In this document: piece by piece, positions 1 through 7,363 of the stretch
How the letters are laid out: every line of letters begins with the position of its first letter
Numbering within the stretch: position 1 is the stretch's first letter
Origin: RECH01 sp964431105
GTDB taxonomy: Bacteria > Cyanobacteriota > Cyanobacteriia > RECH01
Direction: 5' to 3'
Assembly (NCBI GenBank): GCA_964431105.1
Contig: CAYSIR010000164.1
Coordinates: forward strand, 1 to 9,141
DNA length: 9,141 bases
Made by a program: the position numbers and the translations under genes
Notes under the pieces: model-generated
Databases searched by the model: none
Told to the model about the DNA's origin: nothing
What the model saw: the letters and a program-made list of their open reading frames with translations, nothing else

Positions 1-310
1 GGGGGCTGGGGGATGAGGGCAATGCAGGATGTGCAAACATGACATGCAGCCCTGATTTTGTTTTTGGGGTATGCCTAGATTTGGTGTGAGCAAACAGATT
101 GCGAATCGCGGAATGCGCCCCTCAACGATCATTCAGCAATTGGTCATTCAGCAATTGGTAGTGGTATTCATGGAAGACTATTCAGCGATTTTTGTATAAA
201 GCCAGTTGCATAGACTCAAGCCCCTGGTTCACCCCCAGTTCTAACCTCAAACGATTCTACGCAGTTTCACAATCGGCATTGGATAGCATTAAACGATTGG
301 CAAGTCATCA
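1..310. other. Intergenic stretch without a gene
   Basis: No convincing reading frame is seen on either strand. The first 40 bases are G-rich and read like the tail of a cyanobacterial interspersed intergenic repeat (GGGGGATGAGGGC, then GGATGTGCAAAC), but this rests on memory of similar sequences and is weak. A 15-bp tandem duplication at 129-158 is the only clear structure. Confidence 0.5.
129..158. repeat. 15-bp perfect tandem duplication
   Basis: The unit TCATTCAGCAATTGG occurs twice without a gap, at 129-143 and 144-158. A degenerate echo (ATTCAGCGATT) follows about 20 bp later. It lies downstream of the minus-strand SRPBCC gene, so a role in that gene's promoter is unlikely. It may be a simple slippage duplication. 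Confidence 0.85.
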
Positions 311-775
311 TTATCGCGCTGTCGCCAGATAGACCTCTTCGGCTACGCGCTTCAGGCGTTTCAGTTGGGCATTCATATCCTGCTGCGTCCACTCAGCCGC
401 AAAGGCATTGAAGCCAAATCGCACGATCGCATTAGGAATTTCAAACTCAAAGCGATTCAGTAGCGCCGTTCCATCAGAGCACGGCTGGCATTCCCAGCGA
501 TCGCGCCCCCGAAAAAATCCATCAAATTGCCAAACCACCAGCCCCGGCTCCCGTTCAACCACCGTACTGCGGAGGCTGGGCTGGAGCAACGGAACCTGAA
601 TGAGAAATCGGCTGCGGCTGCCGACCTCGGTGCGCCAGTCTCCAATCGGTTCACAACGAAGAGCTGGATTTAGCCAGCGATGCATCAGTTCAAGATCCGT
701 AAAGCATTGTTCAACTGCCGTTGCACTGGCTCGAATGGTAATTCGTTGTTCAAAGACTTGATATTGCGCGACCAT
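311..775 (-). CDS. SRPBCC-fold (START/polyketide cyclase-like) family protein
   Basis: This 154-residue protein has the size and pattern of a single SRPBCC (Bet v1-like/START) domain, a helix-grip fold that encloses a hydrophobic ligand pocket. Visible marks are the N-terminal strand FEQRITIRASA, then the typical helix and tryptophan segment (VEQCFTDLELMHRWLNP), alternating strands with GSRSRFLIQVP, a central VVWQFDGFFRG strand, and a long amphipathic C-terminal helix (MNAQLKRLKRVAEEVY). It has no signal peptide or membrane helix, so it is probably cytosolic. I chose ATG at 775; a GTG two codons upstream (781) is also open, and neither has a clear Shine-Dalgarno sequence. A TACAAT hexamer at 814-819 on the minus strand could be a -10 element. 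It appears monocistronic. The ligand cannot be told from the sequence; the fold call is firm, the function is not. Confidence 0.8.
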   Translation of the reverse strand: MVAQYQVFEQRITIRASATAVEQCFTDLELMHRWLNPALRCEPIGDWRTEVGSRSRFLIQVPLLQPSLRSTVVEREPGLVVWQFDGFFRGRDRWECQPCSDGTALLNRFEFEIPNAIVRFGFNAFAAEWTQQDMNAQLKRLKRVAEEVYLATAR

Positions 776-1005
776 ACCCACATTGCTTGCAAATCATTAT
801 TTAGATAGATGTCATTGTAGGGCGGCTCAGACGATGATAAAGCGCTGGCTTGCCCTCATCATTCTGACTATTGCCGATGAGCCGATCCTGCTTGATCTAT
901 CTAGAACTATCCTAAAGTCTCCCGGAGTTTCGACGACTGAAGAAGCGATCGCGAAAAAGCGCTGACGTGAAACGCGATCGCCTCAGTGACCGTTCCCTTA
1001 ATGCT

Positions 1006-1305
1006 TTAGCTCCCATAGCTGCGAAAGCGGCTGTACAGCCAAAGGTCTAGCGGCTTTAGCAGAATCGAAAACCGGGTCTTGCAAGATGACTCGCGGTCAT
1101 CGGTCGGGTACTCAGAAAATTCACTGAGGAGACTGTGCAGAATTTCAGCAGAATCATCATAGAGTAGAACTAAATCTGCATTAGTTCCTAAACCATCATG
1201 GTTTGCAGATAGATTTTGCTCCACACACTGATAGTTTCCGCTTCGCTTCTCTCTCGTAAAACTGACCCCGTCAGTGTTCGCAACCCAAACATCGAAACCT
1301 GACAC
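1006..1305 (-). CDS. Doubtful hypothetical protein, 99 residues, GTG start
   Basis: An open frame of 99 codons starts at GTG and ends in TAA at 1006-1008. The frame is closed by TGA only 12 codons upstream and contains no ATG, so the GTG at 1305 is the only usual start. No Shine-Dalgarno sequence is seen before it. The product looks soluble, acidic in the middle (LLYDDSAEIL, SEFSEYPTDDRES), with a C-terminal segment rich in Leu and aromatic residues (LLKPLDLWLYSRFRSYGS). I recognise no family. It could be a real small gene, the tail of a decayed gene, or chance. No neighbour supports an operon. Confidence 0.28.
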   Translation of the reverse strand: MSGFDVWVANTDGVSFTREKRSGNYQCVEQNLSANHDGLGTNADLVLLYDDSAEILHSLLSEFSEYPTDDRESSCKTRFSILLKPLDLWLYSRFRSYGS

Positions 1306-1844
1306 AAAGGAAGCATCCCATGTTTGTAAGCCAGTCCTTCAGCCCCTTTTCACCTTTTGTCCAGGGGAGCCGTACTCAAAATCCCTCAACTTTCCTGAGC
1401 CATGCATGATGCAAGCGTCGTTAGACTTTCTGCCTCACAACGGTTCCAGCCATTTCCCTCATTCCCGATAGACCGTAGGAATCAGGGATTTTGTGAGCGC
1501 TGAAGGGATAGGGTTCTAGAAAAGGGATTGAGTGCAGGCTGCGAAACTGAGATGCACTCCATTTAGATTGGTCAATTTAGATTGATCAATACCGTTTGGT
1601 TATCCAGATGGTATGTCGGTGTTAACCTCACGTTTCAGGGTTATAGGCAGTGCAGTTCCCTAGCGCTCCGTATTTGTCGTGAGTGACCCAAGCAACCCGA
1701 TACTGCGCTGATATCAAGCCAGATCCGTGAGAAACTGTTGCCGGCATCATTTTTAAGACTCACTTACCATCGGTATTTCGTATGGCGTGGTCAGGGTGAG
1801 CATCAAGTTGAAAAGAGTATGTTGGAGAGCATTCATCCGTCACT
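1306..1844. other. Intergenic stretch without a gene, upstream of the channel gene
   Basis: About 540 bases hold only short frames with no recognisable product. The notable structure is a 14-bp tandem repeat followed by a palindrome at 1561-1590, about 255 bp before the mechanosensitive-channel start. No convincing sigma-70 promoter is seen. Confidence 0.5.
1561..1590. repeat. 14-bp tandem repeat with overlapping 10-bp palindrome
   Basis: ATTTAGATTGGTCA (1561-1574) is followed directly by ATTTAGATTGATCA (1575-1588), one mismatch in 14. The second copy runs into the perfect palindrome ATTGATCAAT (1581-1590). Direct repeats with a palindrome can be operator sites, but no regulator is identified. 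Confidence 0.6.
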
Positions 1845-3416
1845 ATGGAAACATTTTTACAAGGCATCGGATCGCAACTCGGAAGCTTCCTCCCAAGCCT
1901 CTTTGGAGCGATCGCCATCTTGGTTATCGGATGGCTAGTTGCAACTGCACTGGCCGCTGCGGTGCGCGGTATCTTAAACCGCACAGAAATTGACAACCGC
2001 ATCGCCCGCTGGGTTATGGGTGGAGAGCAGAGCGAATCCTCGCCGCCCATTGAGGAATGGGCATCAACCGTCGTGTATTGGGTTGCCATGGCCTTCGTGC
2101 TAGTGGCATTTTTACGAGCGCTTCAGCTAGAAGTTGTTTCGCAGCCCATCAATGATCTGCTAGCGCAAATTTTTAACTATCTGCCCAAGGTGGGTGGAGC
2201 CGTCATCCTGCTCGGCGTTGCCTGGCTTTTGGCAACAGTGGTGCGTCTATTTGTGATGCGCGGTCTAGAGCGATTTCGGTTAGATGATCAACTGGCTGAG
2301 AAAACGGGATCGCAGCCGGGGCAAGCTCCGATTGTATTAAATGAGACCCTGGCAAACGCGCTCTATTGGTTTGTCTTTCTCTTTTTCTTGCCGCTGGTGC
2401 TAGATGTACTGGAACTGGAAGGGCCGCTGGCTCCGGTTCAAAACCTGCTTGACCAGATTTTGTCGGCTTTGCCCAGAATTTTGACGGCAGTGATCATCGG
2501 TGCGGTTGGCTGGCTGATTGCGCGAATTGTGCGTGGAATTGTCACCAATCTGCTTAGTGCGACTGGGTTCGATCGCATCGGCAGCCGAGTGGGCTTGAGT
2601 GAAGAGAGTGAAACTCTTTCACTGTCTGGATTGATCGGAACCGTGACTTACGTTTTGATTTTGATCCCCACGGCGGTCGCTGCCCTGCGTGCGCTGGAAA
2701 TCAGCGCGATTTCCGATCCAGCCGTCGCCATGTTGAACGATATTCTGTTGGCTGTGCCCAAAATTTTCACTGCTGCGTTAATTCTGGCCGTGTTTTATGT
2801 CATCGGGCGCTTTATTTCGGAATTAGTGACCAGTATTTTGTCGGGCTTTGGTTTCGACAATGTTCTACAGGGACTAGGACTGCCGCCCATTGAGACACCT
2901 ACAGCCGCGCCAGCAACGCCAACCCCTGAAGGACAGGAAACGGTGCTGCAACCTGATGCAGATGAGTCGAAGTATCGCACGCCATCTGAGATTGTCGGTT
3001 GGATTGTGCTAGTGGGCATTGTCCTAATTGGGGCGGTCGCGGCCACGGAGGTTCTCCAGTTCCAGCAGCTTACAATCCTTGTTCAAGGCATTCTGACCGT
3101 GTCTGGTCAGGTTTTGGTCGGTGTGATTGTCTTTGGAATTGGTTTATATCTGTCGAATTTGGCGTTCAGTCTGATTGCTAGTTCGGGCAGCCGCCAGGCT
3201 CGCATTTTGGCCCAAACGGCTCGTATCGCCATCATTGTGTTGGTTTCTGCAATGGCACTTCAGCAAATGGGCATTGCCACCAATATTGTGAATTTGGCAT
3301 TTGGACTGTTGTTGGGTGCGATCGCTGTTGCGATCGCGATCGCCTTTGGCTTAGGTGGTCGTGATGTAGCTGCCGAGCAGATTCGCAACTGGTTGTCATC
3401 CTTCCAAAATGACTAG
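1845..3416 (+). CDS. Mechanosensitive ion channel-type membrane protein with repeated TM-helix modules
   Basis: This 523-residue, very hydrophobic protein belongs to the cyanobacterial proteins built from repeats of the mechanosensitive-channel 'conserved TM helix' (Pfam TM_helix, PF05552). Similar modules recur near residues 16-45, 112-141, 208-237 and 304-335; each begins with a FLP, YLP, ALP or AVP-type turn followed by a Gly/Ala-rich helix ending in R or E. More diverged copies lie near 414-443 and 482-515. About eleven membrane segments are expected. The last module (AIAVAIAIAFGLGGRDVAAE, 492-511) resembles the pore helix and following GLGGRD motif of MscS-type channels, but the protein ends soon after, so the MscS beta domain is absent. 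A Pro/Thr-rich loop (about 346-378) splits the repeats. The start is ATG 1845; the ribosome site is weak. The likely role is a turgor-release or membrane-tension channel in the cytoplasmic membrane; this is inferred from the family. The gene appears monocistronic, with hairpins downstream. Confidence 0.85.
   Translation: METFLQGIGSQLGSFLPSLFGAIAILVIGWLVATALAAAVRGILNRTEIDNRIARWVMGGEQSESSPPIEEWASTVVYWVAMAFVLVAFLRALQLEVVSQPINDLLAQIFNYLPKVGGAVILLGVAWLLATVVRLFVMRGLERFRLDDQLAEKTGSQPGQAPIVLNETLANALYWFVFLFFLPLVLDVLELEGPLAPVQNLLDQILSALPRILTAVIIGAVGWLIARIVRGIVTNLLSATGFDRIGSRVGLSEESETLSLSGLIGTVTYVLILIPTAVAALRALEISAISDPAVAMLNDILLAVPKIFTAALILAVFYVIGRFISELVTSILSGFGFDNVLQGLGLPPIETPTAAPATPTPEGQETVLQPDADESKYRTPSEIVGWIVLVGIVLIGAVAATEVLQFQQLTILVQGILTVSGQVLVGVIVFGIGLYLSNLAFSLIASSGSRQARILAQTARIAIIVLVSAMALQQMGIATNIVNLAFGLLLGAIAVAIAIAFGLGGRDVAAEQIRNWLSSFQND
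3318..3343. repeat. Cluster of three HIP1 octamers
   Basis: GCGATCGC occurs at 3318-3325, 3330-3337 and 3336-3343, the last two overlapping by two bases. The cluster lies inside the channel gene and encodes the Ala/Ile-rich pore-like helix. HIP1 is the highly iterated palindrome of many cyanobacterial genomes, and about 15 further copies are spread over the window. Confidence 0.95.
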
Positions 3417-3433
3417 ACTCCCTTTGAAGCGAG

Positions 3434-3460
3434 AATCCTTGAGCCTTTAGGCCAAGGATT
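3434..3460 (+). other. Stable 3'-UTR hairpin after the channel gene
   Basis: AATCCTTG (3434-3441) pairs fully with CAAGGATT (3453-3460). Inside, after a single bulged A, GCC (3443-3445) pairs with GGC (3450-3452) around a TTTA loop. The hairpin begins 18 bases after the stop codon. No T-run follows, so it looks like an mRNA-end stabiliser or processing stop rather than an intrinsic terminator. Confidence 0.6.
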
Positions 3461-3548
3461 GTCAATCGTTGCAGGATGGGTGCTTTTGTGGAGTCGCTTT
3501 GGTTGCTCAACAGAAGCCCCTAGGCAATACTGCTTTTCACGGTAATGA

Positions 3549-3573
3549 GTGCGGCACAGTCCGCGCTTTTTTT
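3549..3573 (+). terminator. Rho-independent terminator of the channel gene
   Basis: GTGCGG (3549-3554) pairs with CCGCGC (3561-3566) around a six-base CACAGT loop, with one G-U pair, and is followed directly by seven T (3567-3573). It lies about 130 bases after the channel gene's stop codon and is oriented to end that transcript. Confidence 0.75.
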
Positions 3574-3645
3574 GTGGCGAGAAGAATTTGGTCTGCCCCC
3601 TAATATCCGGAAGGATCGAGGGTTCAGTGGTATCGCGATCGCAGC

Positions 3646-3688
3646 AGCATATCCATAGTTTTACTTAGTTTTAAGTATTAAAAAATAC
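3646..3688 (-). promoter_or_regulatory. Possible NtcA-type promoter reading leftward
   Basis: The minus strand reads GTATTTTTTAATAC (3688-3675), which fits the NtcA-box consensus GTA-N8-TAC. After 23 bases comes TATGCT (3651-3646), which fits the TA-N3-T -10 element of NtcA-activated promoters at the usual 22-24 base spacing. NtcA is the global nitrogen regulator of cyanobacteria. The promoter would read toward the 3' end of the channel gene, where no minus-strand gene is evident. A single GTA-N8-TAC is expected by chance in a window this size, so only the combination with the -10 spacing is suggestive. Confidence 0.3.
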
Positions 3689-3900
3689 GCTGTGCCTGAC
3701 GTCAGTGTTTTGGCGGACTGCATCAGAATCAGACCCAGTTCTAGGGGCAGACAATGGGCTGGTAGTTCCCATAGCGCTAATGGAAACGGACAATCTGCAC
3801 GAGTATGCCCCTTCTGCACGGGCTTTCGCGAGCTGAACCTATCCATTATTTATGGGAGTATAGGCGCGATCGCAGGGTAGGCGGATGGAGCATCACCCCT

Positions 3901-3914
3901 TGTGCGATCGCACA
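3901..3914. repeat. 14-bp perfect palindrome around a HIP1 site
   Basis: TGTGCGATCGCACA is a perfect palindrome with GCGATCGC at its centre. The extra three matching bases on each side could be chance extension of HIP1 or a protein-binding site. Confidence 0.5.
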
Positions 3915-4220
3915 TCCTGAGCCGTTGTTTGCTTATGAAGAACTTGTAAAGTTGCACGCTCAATTGACGAAAACCTAATAAAGCGACTTAACGCCATCAG
4001 ACGGCATTGCTATGGTTGTAATTGAGACATATGCGGTTGCGTCTGATCACGAAACTTCAAATTCATAAACGGTTCTAGCAACGTCGTTTTTCTACAACTG
4101 CCCCCCGCTATAAAAATTTGCTGTCGATACGCTTCATCCCCCTGCTGCATCCCATCGTCAAAGGGGTATATGGTCACAGCTCATATCCCTCGGAATCACC
4201 AGTAATGACTAACCCCTGAG

Positions 4221-5204
4221 ATGACTACTACAAGGAGTCGCATCACCATGACATTCAACATACTATTTCCATCGTTGATCGTAGCCAGCGGGATGGCGAT
4301 CGCTACAGCTATGCCTGCCACCGCCGCTTCCCTTGCTCCTGGCACAACCGATGTCTATCAGTTCGAGAACGTCGAATCGAGCAACACCGCCGGTGACTCT
4401 TTCTCAAACAAACTGACCTTTCAAGTGTCTGCAGCACAAGAAGATAGCGTTCTGTTTCTATTTTCTTCCCAAAGGAATGATGGCTTCAGCTATTATGTGA
4501 GCCAAATCTACTTCAGCTTTATGGGAGCCGGCCCGAACCCGCTGTCACTTCCAGTCAAGTTAAATGTGAACAATTCCTTGCTACTCGGCGGAGCCTACAA
4601 AGCAACTAGCACCGATCAGCTTGGCGGGCTGCGAGCGGCCGGATTCACTGATGACAATACGTTCTTTGGCGCGACCTACAGCGCAGAATCCAGCCGACTG
4701 ACTCCTCGCAGGCGGCTGGGAATTGAGTTTACCGGAACTTTTGCATCGGTACTGGATGCGCTAGCCTCCAACGACCTACGCATTGGGATCAATGTCGATG
4801 GACTGCCCGGTGGCCAGAGCGATTCCTTCGTGACTTCCAACCTCGAAATCGAAGCACCGATTGTAGATGAGCCAGTCGTTGAAGAGCCGATTGTAGANNN
4901 NNNNNNNNNNNNNNNNNNNNNNNNNNNNNNNNNNNNNNNNNNNNNNNNNNNNNNNNNNNNNNNNNNNNNNNNNNNNNNNNNNNNNNNNNNNNNNNNNCCA
5001 GTCGTTGAAGAGCCGGGTGAAACTCCTCAAGATAGCGGGTCGGCAGGAGAACAAGCCGGAGGTGATGCACCGATCGCTGAACCCCCTGGAGAAGACGTAG
5101 CGCAGACTCCAGTGGAGGAGGTTCCAGAGCCTCTGACTATCCTAGGTTCTGGCTTAGCGATCGGCTTTGGGGCGTGGTTCCGACGCAAGCACAAGCAGGC
5201 TTGA
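4221..5204 (+). CDS. PEP-CTERM sorting domain protein, secreted, with Pro/Glu/Val repeat (sequence gap inside)
   Basis: The protein has the three parts of an exosortase substrate. An N-terminal signal peptide (hydrophobic core about residues 11-31, then PATAA, cleavage near 35-36) is followed by a mature region of beta-rich type (about 37-215) without a recognised enzyme motif. A 10-residue repeat PIVDEPVVEE begins at 213 and is cut by 100 N. The C-terminus has VPEP (301-304), a hydrophobic helix (305-320) and the basic end RRKHK, the classical PEP-CTERM signal. Proteins with this tail are thought to be cut and anchored or released at the surface by exosortase, usually with exopolysaccharide. 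The start is uncertain: AAGGAG at 4232-4237 favours ATG 4248, whereas the Arg residues needed in a signal-peptide n-region (R5, R7) favour ATG 4221, used here. The true length is unknown because of the gap; no catalytic role is implied. Confidence 0.85.
   Translation: MTTTRSRITMTFNILFPSLIVASGMAIATAMPATAASLAPGTTDVYQFENVESSNTAGDSFSNKLTFQVSAAQEDSVLFLFSSQRNDGFSYYVSQIYFSFMGAGPNPLSLPVKLNVNNSLLLGGAYKATSTDQLGGLRAAGFTDDNTFFGATYSAESSRLTPRRRLGIEFTGTFASVLDALASNDLRIGINVDGLPGGQSDSFVTSNLEIEAPIVDEPVVEEPIVXXXXXXXXXXXXXXXXXXXXXXXXXXXXXXXXXXPVVEEPGETPQDSGSAGEQAGGDAPIAEPPGEDVAQTPVEEVPEPLTILGSGLAIGFGAWFRRKHKQA
4857..5012 (+). repeat. Coding tandem repeat, 30-bp unit, interrupted by gap
   Basis: One complete unit (4857-4886) encodes PIVDEPVVEE; the next starts at 4887 and runs into the N block. 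After the gap the second half of a unit (4998-5012, PVVEE) is identical in sequence to the first. Each unit is itself two related 15-bp halves with the pattern P-x-V-(D/E)-E. The copy number cannot be read. Confidence 0.85.
4898..4997. other. Assembly gap of exactly 100 N
   Basis: The run of N is exactly 100 long, the usual placeholder for a gap of unknown size. It sits inside the 30-bp repeat. It happens to keep the reading frame, but it does not keep the repeat phase, so its length should not be taken as real. Confidence 0.97.
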
Positions 5205-5866
5205 TATCACACCACGTCTAGTTCCAAATCTGTAGATGTCTGGATGAGAGATTGATCAGATAGGAGATGACTGGTAAGTGACTATCAGTAATTGTTGAGC
5301 GATCGCAACTTAGCACTGCAATTGTGGGCACTATAAATACGCAGATATACGGCAACTGGTTGTTCGATGTCTGCGTTTTCGTTTGGCTATTTTCGATTGG
5401 TCTGTATTATCGCTGATGAACCGGCATTGGGGACTCAGCACATCTTTTGAGTCACTGGTGCACTAGGCGATCGCTTAGTCGCATCCAATGACGGCTCTGA
5501 CCAGGATACGGGCAGTCTGAATGTAGCCGTATCGTCCTAGGGATGTAGAGAAATACAGATTCTAGAGAAATAGAAATTGGGTGCAGCCCATTTTTCAGCC
5601 CTCTCCCCGAATCCCTCTTCCAGAAAAGGCGACAGACCTTGACTCCGGCTTGTATTCTCCCAAAGTGCGCTGAGAGCCAAAGAATGAGGGATAAACTTGC
5701 AGCAGTGGGATGCTCCCTAGAAAGATGCGATCGCCCCCGTTGACGGATGAACGATAGAGTAGAAGCCAAAATCCATGAAATAAACTATTCATCGTGTTGC
5801 CTTCTCCATCGACCACCCATCCGTCATACACTTTTCGACCTTAACCTTGTGCATTTTTAGAACAAA
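5205..5866. other. Intergenic stretch without a confident gene
   Basis: About 660 bases between the PEP-CTERM and HpsJ-like genes hold a probable terminator (5340-5379), a 10-bp direct repeat TAGAGAAATA (5546-5555 and 5563-5572), and a C-rich segment near 5598-5640 that resembles a decayed cyanobacterial interspersed repeat. Two overlapping minus-strand frames (5452-5769 and 5595-5831) have low-complexity, unrecognisable products and are not called. Confidence 0.5.
5340..5379 (+). terminator. Probable terminator of the PEP-CTERM gene
   Basis: CGCAGATAT (5340-5348) pairs with ATGTCTGCG (5367-5375), nine pairs with one G-U. An inner short stem (5352-5355 with 5360-5363) closes a CTGG loop. Four T follow, then CGTTT. 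It lies about 135 bases after the stop. The T-run is short, so efficiency is uncertain. Confidence 0.45.
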
Positions 5867-6601
5867 ATGGCTAACTCTAGTGATGAACTTCCTCAAATTG
5901 TTGAGGGAATGCGACAGTTTAACCTGAGCCTCTCCAAGTCAATTGCTCCCTTTCGCTGGGTAGGCTATGGTTTCTTGCTTTATGCTGCTTTTGATTGGAT
6001 CTTGCTATTTATTCCACCCCAGTTGATGAACCCAATTTGGGAATTTCAGACCATGGGTGCCCTAGTCGAGCGCATCCCAGTGTTGCTTATTGCGCTGCTG
6101 CTCATTTTCTTCGGTGAAACCAGTCTTCGAGGGCGCTGGGAACGTCCGTTGGTTCAAACGTTATCCTGGCTTTGTTTGGTACTAGGGATCATCTTCTTCC
6201 TGATGCTGCCGCTAGGGATTGTGAATACCTTTCGGATTAATCAACAAAACGCTGTTCAAGCAACCGCTGAATATAATCAGCAGCTTGAGCAAGCCGTCGC
6301 AGTCGAAGCAGAACTCGACGCTGCTACGCCGCAAGAGATTATCGGCATTTTGGAAAGCCAAGGCGCTGAGGTACAAGTTGAAGACCCCGATGAGATTAAG
6401 GAAATTCTGCGAACTGAAATTAGTGTAGCTCGCGAAAATCTTGATCAAGAGTACACTTCATTGCGAGATGGGCAGCGTACCTCACTCCTTAAAAACTCCG
6501 TAAAGTGGAATTTCGGAGCATTGATGTCGGGTGTGTTGCTGCTATATCTTTGGCGATCGACGCAGTGGGCACGGCGATGGCCGGCTAAACCAATTGAATA
6601 G
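5867..6601 (+). CDS. HpsJ-like integral membrane protein
   Basis: This 244-residue protein has three N-terminal membrane segments (about 31-50, 67-84 and 99-121), a soluble, Gln/Glu-rich, probably coiled-coil section (about 122-210), and a fourth segment (214-231) ending in a basic tail. The first-to-second segment region, with FDWILLFIPPQL, NPIWEFQ and LVERIPVLLIAL, matches the pattern I know from the HpsJ family of cyanobacteria. HpsJ is encoded in the hormogonium polysaccharide (hps) locus of filamentous species; relatives also occur beside cyanoexosortase genes. The role is thus probably in surface polysaccharide export or anchoring at the cytoplasmic membrane, without a known catalytic residue. 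No Shine-Dalgarno sequence precedes ATG 5867. The gene stands alone, about 660 bp after the PEP-CTERM gene on the same strand; no glycosyltransferase or exosortase gene is in view. Family assignment is from memory of the motif, not a search. Confidence 0.65.
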   Translation: MANSSDELPQIVEGMRQFNLSLSKSIAPFRWVGYGFLLYAAFDWILLFIPPQLMNPIWEFQTMGALVERIPVLLIALLLIFFGETSLRGRWERPLVQTLSWLCLVLGIIFFLMLPLGIVNTFRINQQNAVQATAEYNQQLEQAVAVEAELDAATPQEIIGILESQGAEVQVEDPDEIKEILRTEISVARENLDQEYTSLRDGQRTSLLKNSVKWNFGALMSGVLLLYLWRSTQWARRWPAKPIE

Positions 6602-7253
<652 letters not shown>

Positions 7254-7267
7254 ATGACTCGGCTTAC

Positions 7268-7273
7268 AGTATA
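7268..7273 (-). promoter_or_regulatory. Probable -10 element of tRNA-Pro
   Basis: TATACT on the minus strand matches the sigma-70 -10 consensus in five of six positions and ends 14 bases before the mature tRNA 5' end, leaving a short leader for RNase P. The region 17 bases further upstream (AGCACA) is a poor -35. Confidence 0.4.
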
Positions 7274-7363
7274 TCTTGTTTGGGGGACACTGTGCTCTGT
7301 CGGGAGTATGTTTATGGAATAGTGTGGCTGTGAATGCTAAGGGCGATCGCTTTCAAGGCTTTG

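Larger units (their letters stand above)
3574..4220. other. Intergenic stretch without a confident gene
   Basis: About 650 bases separate the channel terminator from the PEP-CTERM gene. Overlapping 60-codon frames on both strands near 3661-3880 have no recognisable product. Structures seen are a GTA-N8-TAC site (3675-3688), the palindrome CTGACGTCAG (3696-3705), and the 14-bp palindrome TGTGCGATCGCACA (3901-3914) centred on a HIP1 octamer. A TATAAA at 4109-4114 could be a -10 element for the PEP-CTERM gene, but no good -35 precedes it. Confidence 0.5.

Noticed and set aside
783..965. 60-codon plus-strand frame with a hydrophobic stretch and IADEP motif
   Set aside because: It starts at TTG or at an internal ATG for 43 residues, has no ribosome site and no recognised family.
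3661..3880. Overlapping 61- and 62-codon frames on opposite strands
   Set aside because: Neither has a ribosome site or recognisable product; the Cys-x-x-Cys in the plus-strand frame is isolated.
4776..5070. Minus-strand frames across the N block
   Set aside because: They are complements of the PEP-CTERM gene and are open only because N is not read as a stop.
867..5420. Similarity between ATTGCCGATGAGCCG near 869 and ATCGCTGATGAACCG near 5406, possibly a shared decayed fragment
   Set aside because: Extended by eye to about 40 bases the identity falls to roughly 60 % with an indel, which is not beyond chance.
5452..5831. Two overlapping minus-strand frames (105 and 78 codons)
   Set aside because: They overlap each other in different frames, and their composition and the C-rich segment suggest translated intergenic repeat rather than protein.
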